Notes under the pieces: generated by a model
The model's input: only the letters and a program-made list of their open reading frames with translations
Databases searched by the model: none
What the model was told of the DNA's origin: nothing
Part shown: one piece after another, positions 1 through 6,719 of the stretch
Numbering within the stretch: the first letter of the stretch is position 1
How the letters are laid out: the number at the start of each line of letters is the position of its first letter
Assembly: GCA_937921805.1 (NCBI GenBank)
Contig: CAKZUS010000194.1
Coordinates: 1 to 9,317 of the forward strand
From: an uncultured Granulosicoccaceae bacterium
GTDB lineage: Bacteria > Pseudomonadota > Gammaproteobacteria > JABXHR01
DNA: 9,317 bases
Reading direction: 5' to 3'
Translations under genes and position numbers: made by a program

Positions 1-1182
1 CACCTCAATATTTGGGCTGACCGTAATGTTGACATGGCTCACTGGTGTCTCCTTGTTGGCGTTGGGGGGCGTCACTTGCGCGCCAGGGCGGCGTAGCGCT
101 TCGCGACGCTCTCGGGCGGCTTTTTTGATGTCATTAATCCATCGATCAATGACGACTTCTTGATCAATGCGTACACCGTCTTGGGCGTCAATAGGCAACA
201 CTTCTAGGCCATTGAGGCCAAAGCGCGCTTTCATACCCATCAGGCTCTTTTGCGTTGCCGTGAACTCATCAGAGCCCGCCCGCCCTTCCAGCAGAACATG
301 CCGATAATCGTTAGTCGGGGCGATATGGGCTAATTCGCCTTCTAGCTCCAAAGCGAGGGCATTGCACTGCTCAGCGCTCAAGGTCTGCTCTTGGTCCTCA
401 GGAGAGGCTTCAGGCAGTACGCCAAATTGGGTCGATAAAAACAATAAGTGCTGTGCTTGCCGCGCTTCTTCTGCAACGATATCTGGCTCCAGAGACGGCA
501 CTCGCACGGCCTCGACATCGGGTCGCTCTCGCAGTCGCCTTGGCCCTTCTACAATGCGCGACTCCATCGTGTCCGGATTATCCGCGCGGCGCTGATGGTC
601 TTTGTGCAGTCGCAGTATCACCCCAGCATTGCCAAAGCTCATCAAGGCGTCGTGCTCAAAAGACAGTGGATATTGCGACAAGGCTAACTCGCCCAATGAC
701 AGAGCAAGGTGCTCAATCTGACCCACCAAATCATGCTCTGCGGCTCTGATAGCCAGCTTAAAATAATCACTGAGATCACCTAGTGCACCATGCCCCTGTT
801 GCGCAATAGCGGCTAATCGTGCGTCGATGGTGGCTTTGGATGTGGGCAGCTTCCCCAAAGAAATCCCTTGCTTTTTTGCTGCCCGCGCAAGCGCCCGAAA
901 ACAGGCAGCAATATCGCTGCAGTCCCCTCGGGCTAACGACCGGATCAGGGCACTAAGCTGAACTTTACTCAACCCCAGCACAGTCGCGCACGCTTCCTGT
1001 AGTGCCTCGTCTTCGGTGCGAGGCACACCACGACTTTTCCACTGACGACATCGGTCTTGAAAGCTGCTGGGATCTGATACATCGCAGTATTTCGATGACT
1101 GATATAGGCTCAGAAAAAACTGCGTATCGCTTGCATTATGCTGCGTCGTGTAGTGATCGCATACCCTGCGAAACCAAGCCAT
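1..1182 (-). CDS. Unrecognised protein, C-terminus beyond the left edge
   Basis: The minus strand is open without a stop from an ATG at 1182-1180 to the window edge, giving 394 codons. It begins MAWFRRVCDHYTTQ, and the last visible residues are VNITVSPNIEV. The codon use is protein-like throughout. A weak GGGA lies about 7 nt before the ATG. I see no signal peptide, no clear membrane segment and no nucleotide-binding or catalytic motif. The first 290 or so residues are rich in Ala, Leu, Arg and Gln and look helical (for example ALIRSLARGD, residues 78-87). The tail before the edge is charged (DIKKAAREREALRRP, about 357-371), then has a Pro/Asn-rich linker and a strand-like VNITV, suggesting that another domain follows outside the window. 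It is divergent from the RloA/RloB-type pair, so a defence-related role is possible by position only. An in-frame TAG directly precedes the ATG (see the separate entry). I do not recognise the family. Confidence 0.8.
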   Translation of the reverse strand, partial: MAWFRRVCDHYTTQHNASDTQFFLSLYQSSKYCDVSDPSSFQDRCRQWKSRGVPRTEDEALQEACATVLGLSKVQLSALIRSLARGDCSDIAACFRALARAAKKQGISLGKLPTSKATIDARLAAIAQQGHGALGDLSDYFKLAIRAAEHDLVGQIEHLALSLGELALSQYPLSFEHDALMSFGNAGVILRLHKDHQRRADNPDTMESRIVEGPRRLRERPDVEAVRVPSLEPDIVAEEARQAQHLLFLSTQFGVLPEASPEDQEQTLSAEQCNALALELEGELAHIAPTNDYRHVLLEGRAGSDEFTATQKSLMGMKARFGLNGLEVLPIDAQDGVRIDQEVVIDRWINDIKKAARERREALRRPGAQVTPPNANKETPVSHVNITVSPNIEV

Positions 1183-1275
1183 CTACTGATCCCGAATAGA
1201 CTTTCCATCAGGATACGAGCTGAGAGTGACTCGGGCAATAGCTTCTTTGTGACGGGCTGTGACGCACTGGCTCAT
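1183..1275 (-). other. In-frame 30-codon reading abutting the start of the unknown gene
   Basis: In the same minus-strand frame as the unknown gene, an ATG at 1275 opens 30 codons (MSQCVTARHK at the start, YPDGKSIRDQ at the end) that close with TAG at 1185-1183, directly followed by ATG at 1182. It could be a short leader peptide coupled to the downstream start, a former N-terminus cut off by a nonsense mutation, or chance. The same frame is open further upstream to about 1410, across the spacer. No good ribosome binding site precedes 1275, so translation is doubtful. Confidence 0.2.
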
Positions 1276-1320
1276 GATCGATAGACATCTAGCAATCCGT
1301 ATGAATACGACCTGCATTAC

Positions 1321-1357
1321 AAAAAATAGGTGCGTTTTTTGCATTTTTATTGCAAAA
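1321..1357 (+). promoter_or_regulatory. AT-rich dyad in the divergent spacer, possible operator
   Basis: The 204-bp spacer between the divergent genes holds a perfect 7-bp inverted repeat, TTTTGCA (1337-1343) and TGCAAAA (1351-1357), with a 7-nt spacer. It is preceded by A6 (1321-1326) and T6 (1335-1340) tracts. The dyad ends 29 bp before the ATG of the ATPase gene. Arms of this size and spacing fit a dimeric repressor site, and the A/T tracts fit a bent promoter region. No convincing -35/-10 pair could be fixed on either strand, so the regulatory reading is inference. Confidence 0.3.
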
Positions 1358-1386
1358 TTAGCTTTTACTTGTTGAGTGGTGAGAAA

Positions 1387-2622
1387 ATGCTGGTTGAGTT
1401 TCGGCTTCAAAACTACCGCTCATTCTGCGAAGAGCAGGTGTTCAGTCTCGCTGCGTCGAAGGACACACAATACCTCGACACGCACAGTATCGACACAGGG
1501 ATTAAGAGCATACCGCGCGTGCTGCGGACCGCCGCGATTTATGGGGCCAATGCCAGCGGCAAGTCCAACCTCGTGCAGGCCTTGCAAGACATGCAGGGTT
1601 TTGTCATACAAAGCGCGTCACGCCCGCCCGAAGCCCCTATTGGGCTGCCTTCATTCAAATTCGCCCCTGGCCCCACCAGCTTCGAGACTACGTTTATCTT
1701 GGGCGGCGCGCGGTACCAGTACTCTTTCACAACCGATCACCAGCGCGTGCTTGAAGAGACGCTGCTGGTGTTCAAAACAGCCAAACCACAACGCTGGTTT
1801 CAACGCCGCTACGACAGTGAGTCTGATGCAGAGACTTATGAGTTTGGCCCTGGGCTAAAGGGGCAGCGAAGCCTGTGGCAACAAGCCACACGGCCGAACG
1901 CGCTGTTTCTTTCAACCGCCGTACAGCTCAATAGCCAGCAACTCCAAGCCATCTATCAGTGGTTTGATCAACAACTGATTATCCTGAATCACCGTACTCC
2001 CCCTGGTGGAGGGTTTACGCAAAAGAAGCTCGAAGACCCCGCCTGGAGAGAGAGAATCCTTCGCTTTGTCAGCACCGCTGATGTAGGGATCAGTAATATC
2101 GAATTGGTCACCCGCGAAAAACACGAGCCAATCTACCTACTCGACCCTCAGCAGCCCGCAGTGTCAATGCAAAAAACCAAGGTCCGAGAACCCATTTTTG
2201 AGCACTTCTCGGCCTCAGGCCAATCTGAGCATTTCACACTCGACGAAGAGTCTGAGGGGACACGCTTATTGTTGACTATCGCGGGTCCCATCTTAGATAT
2301 TCTCGATCGGGGTTGCACCTTGATTGTCGATGAGCTGGACAGTCCCCTACACACGCTGCTAGCTCAGCACTTGGTGCAACACTTTCACCGCCAAGAAGCG
2401 GGTCTGGCGCAGATGGTCTTCACAACACACAACACGGCTCTGCTCAGCGCAGTTGGCCTCTTTCGCAGAGATCAGATCTGGTTTGCAGAAAAAGACGCTG
2501 AGCATGCTTCATCACTAGTCGCCCTCAGCGAATTTAGCCCCCGAAAGAGCGAAGCCATAGAGCGTGGCTACCTTGCGGGGCGCTACGGTGGCGTACCTTT
2601 TATTGATACTGCCGCAGGGTGA
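1387..2622 (+). CDS. AAA/ABC-type ATPase, RloA/AbiLi-like defence protein
   Basis: This is a 411-residue ATPase of the AAA_15/AAA_21 group (OLD/SMC-like ABC fold without a long coiled coil). The N-terminus MLVEFRLQNYRSF is typical of the family. The Walker A motif GANASGKS is at 53-60. An ABC-signature-like ESEGTRLL is at 288-295, Walker B TLIVDELD at 311-318 (D315, E316), and the switch histidine lies in FTTHNTALL (H348). A C-terminal YLAGRYGGVPFI (395-406) is characteristic of RloA/AbiLi-type ATPases. The ATG at 1387 is preferred because the conserved N-terminus starts there and GGTGAG lies just upstream; an in-frame GTG at 1330 would add 19 atypical residues. rloB follows 6 bp after the stop. 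In known AbiL, PARIS and OLD-like systems the ATPase is thought to sense phage and control a partner effector. That role is inferred here; the family assignment is strong. Confidence 0.87.
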   Translation: MLVEFRLQNYRSFCEEQVFSLAASKDTQYLDTHSIDTGIKSIPRVLRTAAIYGANASGKSNLVQALQDMQGFVIQSASRPPEAPIGLPSFKFAPGPTSFETTFILGGARYQYSFTTDHQRVLEETLLVFKTAKPQRWFQRRYDSESDAETYEFGPGLKGQRSLWQQATRPNALFLSTAVQLNSQQLQAIYQWFDQQLIILNHRTPPGGGFTQKKLEDPAWRERILRFVSTADVGISNIELVTREKHEPIYLLDPQQPAVSMQKTKVREPIFEHFSASGQSEHFTLDEESEGTRLLLTIAGPILDILDRGCTLIVDELDSPLHTLLAQHLVQHFHRQEAGLAQMVFTTHNTALLSAVGLFRRDQIWFAEKDAEHASSLVALSEFSPRKSEAIERGYLAGRYGGVPFIDTAAG

Positions 2623-2628
2623 TATACA

Positions 2629-3294
2629 GTGGGACGCGACAACCATCCACGCCAGCGACAGGCACGAAAACTGGTTCGCAAAACTCATACCCGTAGAGCC
2701 TATGATCGTATCCTCATAGTGACCGAAGGGGAGCGTACTGAGCCGGACTACTTCGCATCAATTCGACAGCACTATCGACTACACACTGCCACCGTGCAGG
2801 TGCAAAAAACGAAAGGAACCTCGCCCTTGCAAGTGGTCAAGTTTGCCGAGGCGCTTTTTCTAAAAGGCGACACGCAGCGCGGTGTCACTCGACGGGCATT
2901 CGAGCAAGTCTTCGCCGTATTTGATCGGGATCAGCACGCCCACTTTTCCGAGGCTATAGAGCACTGCAAAGCGCTACACAAAACACTTAAAAACGACGAG
3001 AATCGCGCCGTCGCATTCCACTCTATCGCTTCTGCACCTTGTTTTGAACTATGGCTCTTGCTGCACTTTCAAGAGGCCGTGGCACCGCTCCCTATCCAAT
3101 CTTTGATCAAAAAACTACAGAGCCATGTTCCTGGGTATAGCAAATCGTCAACCCAGAATTTTTTCCGCACACACCAGCACCTCTTATCTAGCGCGACTCA
3201 GCGTGCACAGCAATTGGCAGAGGCACCTGATCCTGGCCTCTATACAGACGTCCACTCCTTGGTACAAAAGCTCATTTGCCTAAAAAAAGCCTGA
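2629..3294 (+). CDS. rloB: RloB/AbiLii-family protein, likely effector partner
   Basis: A 221-residue protein beginning at GTG 2629, with an AGGGTGA ribosome-binding stretch that overlaps the stop of the ATPase gene. After a basic N-terminus (RQRQARKLVRKTHTRR, 8-23) comes ILIVTEGERTEPDYF (28-42), the hallmark of the RloB family, with E33 as the likely metal-binding acid. FAVFDRDQH (95-103) supplies D99 and D101, in a layout that resembles a Toprim-like nuclease core. PCFELWLLLHF (137-147) and TDVHSLVQKL (206-215) are further family signatures. The length is normal for the family. RloB genes were first noted as restriction-linked ORFs and match AbiLii of the lactococcal abortive-infection system AbiL. 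The protein probably acts as the toxic effector, perhaps a nuclease, restrained or activated by the ATPase; this is inferred. It is convergent with engB, with 11 bp between the stops. Confidence 0.87.
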   Translation: MGRDNHPRQRQARKLVRKTHTRRAYDRILIVTEGERTEPDYFASIRQHYRLHTATVQVQKTKGTSPLQVVKFAEALFLKGDTQRGVTRRAFEQVFAVFDRDQHAHFSEAIEHCKALHKTLKNDENRAVAFHSIASAPCFELWLLLHFQEAVAPLPIQSLIKKLQSHVPGYSKSSTQNFFRTHQHLLSSATQRAQQLAEAPDPGLYTDVHSLVQKLICLKKA

Positions 3295-3305
3295 AAAATA
3301 GCGCC

Positions 3306-3896
3306 CTACAAATACATATCCAACATCTCATGCGCATCATCCAGACCATCGCCTTTGCTGGCAGAAAACGTCTGTAGCGTCGCCTCGACTCCTTGCTCTT
3401 CGAGTTGTTTGGCGCATTGGTTGAGCGTGCGCTGAGCTTGCCCGCGATTGACTTTGTCGGATTTCGTCAGGATGCAGTGCAGCGCCATATCGGCGTCGAG
3501 GCAGTGTTGGATCATTTCCCAGTCGCCTTGGCGCAGTGGGTGGCGGATGTCCATCACGATGGCGACACACTTCAGGGATTCTCTTTCGGCGACATACAGG
3601 CCCAGTGTGCGGCGCCAGTGGGCGGCTTGTGCGGGCGGAACCTTGGCGTAGCCGTAACCCGGCAGATCGACGAGGAACTGCTGCTGGCCGATGGCGAAGC
3701 AGTTGATTTGCTGCGTGCGCCCGGGTGTCTTGGAGGTACGAGCGAGCTTGCGTTGGTTGGTGATGAGGTTCATCGCGCTGGATTTGCCCGCGTTGGAGCG
3801 CCCGACAAAGGCGACTTCTGCCTGGCTCTCGGGGAGCTGATCAATGCGGTGAGCACCGAGACAAAACTCGGCGCGGTAGTAGCGGGCGTTCGCCAT
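3306..3896 (-). CDS. engB: Ribosome biogenesis GTPase EngB (YihA/YsxC)
   Basis: A cytoplasmic TrmE-Era-EngA-EngB-type GTPase needed for assembly of the large ribosomal subunit. All G motifs are visible in the 196-residue product: G1 GRSNAGKSS (32-40), G2 with the threonines of TSKTPGRTQ (54-62), G3 DLPGYG (77-82), G4 TKSD (144-147) and G5 SASKGDG (178-184). The length is close to the usual 200 or so. The start at 3896 is chosen because MANARYYRAEF matches the family N-terminus and AGGA lies about 8 nt upstream; an ATG at 3974 in the same frame would add 26 residues unlike the family. It is divergent from cytochrome c4, a common proteobacterial layout. Its 3' side, beside polA in many gammaproteobacteria, is here occupied by the defence-type pair. 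Confidence 0.96.
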   Translation of the reverse strand: MANARYYRAEFCLGAHRIDQLPESQAEVAFVGRSNAGKSSAMNLITNQRKLARTSKTPGRTQQINCFAIGQQQFLVDLPGYGYAKVPPAQAAHWRRTLGLYVAERESLKCVAIVMDIRHPLRQGDWEMIQHCLDADMALHCILTKSDKVNRGQAQRTLNQCAKQLEEQGVEATLQTFSASKGDGLDDAHEMLDMYL

Positions 3897-3944
3897 TGGG
3901 AATCCTGATATGTCGCTTTGCTGGTCTTCTGATATTCTTGATAG

Positions 3945-3974
3945 ATTATGGCGGCGCCATTCAGAGCCTGCCAC
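3945..3974 (-). promoter_or_regulatory. engB: Possible sigma70 promoter for engB
   Basis: On the minus strand, GTGGCA (3974-3969) and CATAAT (3950-3945) are 18 bp apart and match the -35 and -10 consensus at 4/6 and 5/6 positions. This would start transcription roughly 40-45 nt before the engB ATG. It is the best match in the 116-bp divergent spacer, but it is a pattern match only. Confidence 0.33.
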
Positions 3975-4012
3975 GCTAACCGATTTATACGTTATTTACG
4001 CGGAGTCCTGTT

Positions 4013-4612
4013 ATGACGAAGAGACTGATCGCCAGTGTGCTGCTGAGCTTGTTGCTACCGGTACAGGCATGGAGTGCTGATATCGCTGCTGGCGAAACCA
4101 AGGCTGCAATGTGCATCGGTTGCCACGGCGCCACCGGCAATAGCGCCTCGGGCGCTTTCCCAAGCCTGGCTGGGCAGCATGCCAGCTACCTTGCCGAGCA
4201 ACTGCAAGACTACCGGGATGGCTCGCGTGAGAACGCGACTATGCAAGGCATGGCAGCGGGCCTGAGCGATGAGGATATCGACAATTTGGCCGCGTTCTAC
4301 GCCGCGCAGACCCTTACGCCCAAAGCCGCCGGTGCGGCCCACGCCGAGGGAGAGCTGATTTATCGCGGCGGCATCACCGAAGCGGGTGTGGCCTCGTGTA
4401 CAGGTTGTCACGGTCCAGGCGGTGAAGGTAACCCTGGCGCGAAGTTCCCCAGCCTCGCAGGGCAGTACGCCGACTACACCGTTGCGCAGCTCAAGGCGTT
4501 TCGCAGTGGCGGGCGCAATAATGACGACAACAAAATGATGCGCAATATCGCGCAGCGCATGACCGACGATGAGATGCAGGCCGTTGCCGACTTCTTGCAG
4601 GGCTTGCAATAG
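4013..4612 (+). CDS. Cytochrome c4, periplasmic di-heme electron carrier
   Basis: A 199-residue exported di-heme cytochrome c. A Sec signal peptide (MTKRLIASVLLSLLLPVQAW, then SA) is probably cleaved after A22. Two homologous class I cytochrome domains follow, each with one heme site: CIGCH (C34, C37, H38) and CTGCH (C129, C132, H133). Both are followed by the repeated FPSLAGQ motif (49-55 and 145-151), which shows internal duplication. Methionine ligands are probably among M77/M80 in the first domain and M175/M176 in the second. Cytochrome c4 carries electrons from the bc1 complex to terminal oxidases at the periplasmic membrane face. A GGAG at 4002-4005 lies 7 nt before the ATG. It heads the run resB-ccsA-dsbA, whose products mature c-type cytochromes such as this one. 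Confidence 0.95.
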   Translation: MTKRLIASVLLSLLLPVQAWSADIAAGETKAAMCIGCHGATGNSASGAFPSLAGQHASYLAEQLQDYRDGSRENATMQGMAAGLSDEDIDNLAAFYAAQTLTPKAAGAAHAEGELIYRGGITEAGVASCTGCHGPGGEGNPGAKFPSLAGQYADYTVAQLKAFRSGGRNNDDNKMMRNIAQRMTDDEMQAVADFLQGLQ

Positions 4613-4631
4613 TCTAGATCGTCGTTTTTTG

Positions 4632-4660
4632 GCCTCGGGCTGTGAATTCTGGCCCGAGGC
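4632..4660 (+). terminator. Strong hairpin between cytochrome c4 and resB
   Basis: A perfect 9-bp GC-rich stem, GCCTCGGGC (4632-4640) and GCCCGAGGC (4652-4660), with an 11-nt loop, lies 19 bp after the cytochrome stop. On the plus strand it is not followed by a clean T-run (ATTGGTCTTATCTC), while a T6 tract lies before it, so it is at best a partial terminator. It could equally protect the 3' end of the abundant cytochrome mRNA and lower resB-ccsA expression. No minus-strand gene ends here. Confidence 0.4.
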
Positions 4661-4706
4661 ATTGGTCTTATCTCTCCCTCTCTCCATGTAGCCCGGTGAT
4701 GATTTC

Positions 4707-6719
4707 ATGAGCTCTAGCGCTACAGGCGTCGCGCGCGGACCGGGCAGCCCGCTTTGGCGCGATGCCCGACTGATGATGCGCTTTTTTGGTTCGATGAACT
4801 TGGCCATCACGTTGTTAGTGGTGATCGCCATTGCCTCGGTCATCGGCACCATTATTCTGCAAAACGAACCCTATACCGCCTATATCGAAAAGTTCGGTCC
4901 GTTTTGGCATCCTGTTTTTGCCACGCTCGGCCTGTATGACGTGTACTCAGCCGGGTGGTTCTTGGCACTGATGGCGTTTTTGGTGCTGTCGGTGCTGGTG
5001 TGCGTCACGCGCAATGCGCCGGCGATGCTCAAAGAGCTACGCCAGTGGCGGAGCGAGGTCACGGAGCGCTCGCTAGAGGGCTACCGCCAAACACGCCTCT
5101 GGCACAGCCAGGATGCTGACGCGCTGCGCGATACGACAAAGCGGCTGATGGCACTGCGCCACTACCGCACACGCGAGCACCAGCGCGATGACGGGGCTAT
5201 CATGATCGTCGCGCGCAAAGGCACCTGGAATCGACTGGGGTATCTTTTTGCGCACCTGTCTATCGTCGTGATCTGCTTGGGTGGGCTACTCGATAGCCGC
5301 TTGGGGCTAAAGCTTGCTTCGTGGGTAGGGGATTTGCGCATTGAGACGCGGAATCTACCGGTCTCGCAAGTCCCGCCAGAGAGTTTTGTGCCGCTATGGA
5401 ATCCGAGCTTTCGCGGCAACGTCAATATTCCGGAAGGCCAGAGCGCAGACGTCGCATTTTTGGCGCTGGCGGACGGCTATGTGGTGCAGCCATTGCCGTT
5501 TCAGATAGAAGTCGAAGATTTTCATACCGAACATAACGTCAACGGCACTCCTAAGTCGTTTCGCAGCGATTTGGTAATTCATGATGAGACGCTGGCCGAG
5601 CCATTGCGTCAACGAATTAGCGTCAATAGTCCGCTCATTCATCGTGGCTACGCCATTTATCAGTCGGACTTTAGCGACGGTGGCAGTGCGCTGTCGCTCA
5701 CGCTCTGGCCTTTGCAAGGGGGCGAAGCGGTAGAAATAGAGACCGAGGTCTTCGCCGAGCTGGCGCTGGAGGACTACCCGCAGCGCTTGGAGATGGATGA
5801 CTTTCGTCTCTTTAACATCAACCCCGTATTGCAAGACGATGGTGAGACGGAGCAAAAGAACTTTGGTCCTTCGATTACGTTTCGAGTGCGCGCGCCTACG
5901 GGCGAAGCGGTTGAGTACATCAATTACTTAGCCCCTGTCGTTATTGACGACTTTGCTAGCATTCTCAGCGGTATGCGCCGTAGTCTGGCCGACGAGCATG
6001 CCTATCTCTATATTCCTGCCGATGCGCAAGGCTCGACCACGCTGTTTATGCGATTAGTCGCGGCCCTGCGCGCCCCCGTTACTCGCGACGCGGCTCTGGC
6101 GCAGACCGTCAACACGCTTACGGCCAATCGGGACGAACAAGGGCAGGCACTGCGCGACTCGTTGTCGCAGTCTATCTCGGCACTGCTGGCGCAGTTTCTC
6201 GATCAAGGCCTGGACGATATCTCGGTGCGGGTGCAAGAAATCGCCGCTGACGGCGAGCAAGGTGCCATGCTTGATGCGTATTTGCGTATGCTGCAACTCG
6301 TTGTTGCGAGCGCGTATGGCCAGCTCATCGACGAATCCCCGCACAAGGCGGTGGAGGACGAGGCCATGTGGCTCGAGAAGGCCTTCTTAGCGCTCAATGG
6401 CGTGGCAGAATACGGCAGCCCTTTTTATGTGCAACTTCGCGGCTTTACTCATATCCAAGCCACCGGATTACAGATTGCCAAGGCACCCGGGACCTACCTG
6501 GTGTACCTAGGATCGTTCTTACTGTGTCTGGGAGTGTTTATGATGTTTTATGTCCACCAGCGGCGGCTGTGGGTCTTGGTCACGCCGCAAGAGCACGAGG
6601 GGCAAATGTCCTACCGCGTGCGCTGCGCGGGGTCGGACGTACGACGTAGCAAGGCCTTTGAGCAAGAATTTCAAGCGATAGCCGGTGCGCTCGCACGCGC
6701 CACGGGAGACCCAAAATGA
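4707..6719 (+). CDS. resB: Cytochrome c biogenesis protein ResB (Ccs1), System II
   Basis: A 670-residue inner-membrane protein, one half of the System II cytochrome c synthetase. Membrane segments are visible at about 31-51 (NLAITLLVVIAIASVIGTII), 84-100, 178-196 and 597-616. The third carries H183 in AHLSIVVICLGG, matching the conserved transmembrane heme-ligand histidine of the family. Residues about 197-596 form the large periplasmic domain, which includes the family-typical INSP-like stretch SVNSPLIHRGYAIYQSDF (305-322). Before the last membrane helix comes GLQIAKAPGTYLVYLGS (587-603), a ResB C-terminal hallmark. With CcsA it moves heme to the periplasm and attaches it to reduced CXXCH cysteines. 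The ATG at 4707 has GGTGAT upstream and puts the first helix at the expected distance. It overlaps ccsA by 4 bp, so translation is probably coupled. Confidence 0.95.
   Translation: MSSSATGVARGPGSPLWRDARLMMRFFGSMNLAITLLVVIAIASVIGTIILQNEPYTAYIEKFGPFWHPVFATLGLYDVYSAGWFLALMAFLVLSVLVCVTRNAPAMLKELRQWRSEVTERSLEGYRQTRLWHSQDADALRDTTKRLMALRHYRTREHQRDDGAIMIVARKGTWNRLGYLFAHLSIVVICLGGLLDSRLGLKLASWVGDLRIETRNLPVSQVPPESFVPLWNPSFRGNVNIPEGQSADVAFLALADGYVVQPLPFQIEVEDFHTEHNVNGTPKSFRSDLVIHDETLAEPLRQRISVNSPLIHRGYAIYQSDFSDGGSALSLTLWPLQGGEAVEIETEVFAELALEDYPQRLEMDDFRLFNINPVLQDDGETEQKNFGPSITFRVRAPTGEAVEYINYLAPVVIDDFASILSGMRRSLADEHAYLYIPADAQGSTTLFMRLVAALRAPVTRDAALAQTVNTLTANRDEQGQALRDSLSQSISALLAQFLDQGLDDISVRVQEIAADGEQGAMLDAYLRMLQLVVASAYGQLIDESPHKAVEDEAMWLEKAFLALNGVAEYGSPFYVQLRGFTHIQATGLQIAKAPGTYLVYLGSFLLCLGVFMMFYVHQRRLWVLVTPQEHEGQMSYRVRCAGSDVRRSKAFEQEFQAIAGALARATGDPK

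Noticed and set aside
362..749. Several overlapping plus-strand frames of 77-98 codons
   Set aside because: They lie opposite the continuous 394-codon minus-strand frame and have low-complexity, arginine/serine-rich translations.
1330..1386. GTG at 1330 as start of the ATPase
   Set aside because: The family N-terminus begins at MLVEFRLQNYRSF (1387), which has its own ribosome-binding stretch; the extra 19 residues run over the dyad region.
1..3294. Signs of a transposon, integrase or att site at the defence cassette
   Set aside because: No transposase, integrase, terminal inverted repeat or tRNA edge was found; the left end of the region lies outside the window.
3393..3908. 171-codon plus-strand frame opposite engB
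   Set aside because: engB on the minus strand has all five G motifs; this frame is its antisense shadow.
3897..3974. N-terminal extension of EngB from the ATG at 3974
   Set aside because: The added residues are unlike the family, and the best promoter match and ribosome binding site fit the start at 3896.
4055..4852. 265-codon open frame on the minus strand opposite cytochrome c4 and the resB start
   Set aside because: It is a shadow of the high-GC cytochrome gene; its residues show no domain, while the plus strand has two CXXCH motifs and a signal peptide.
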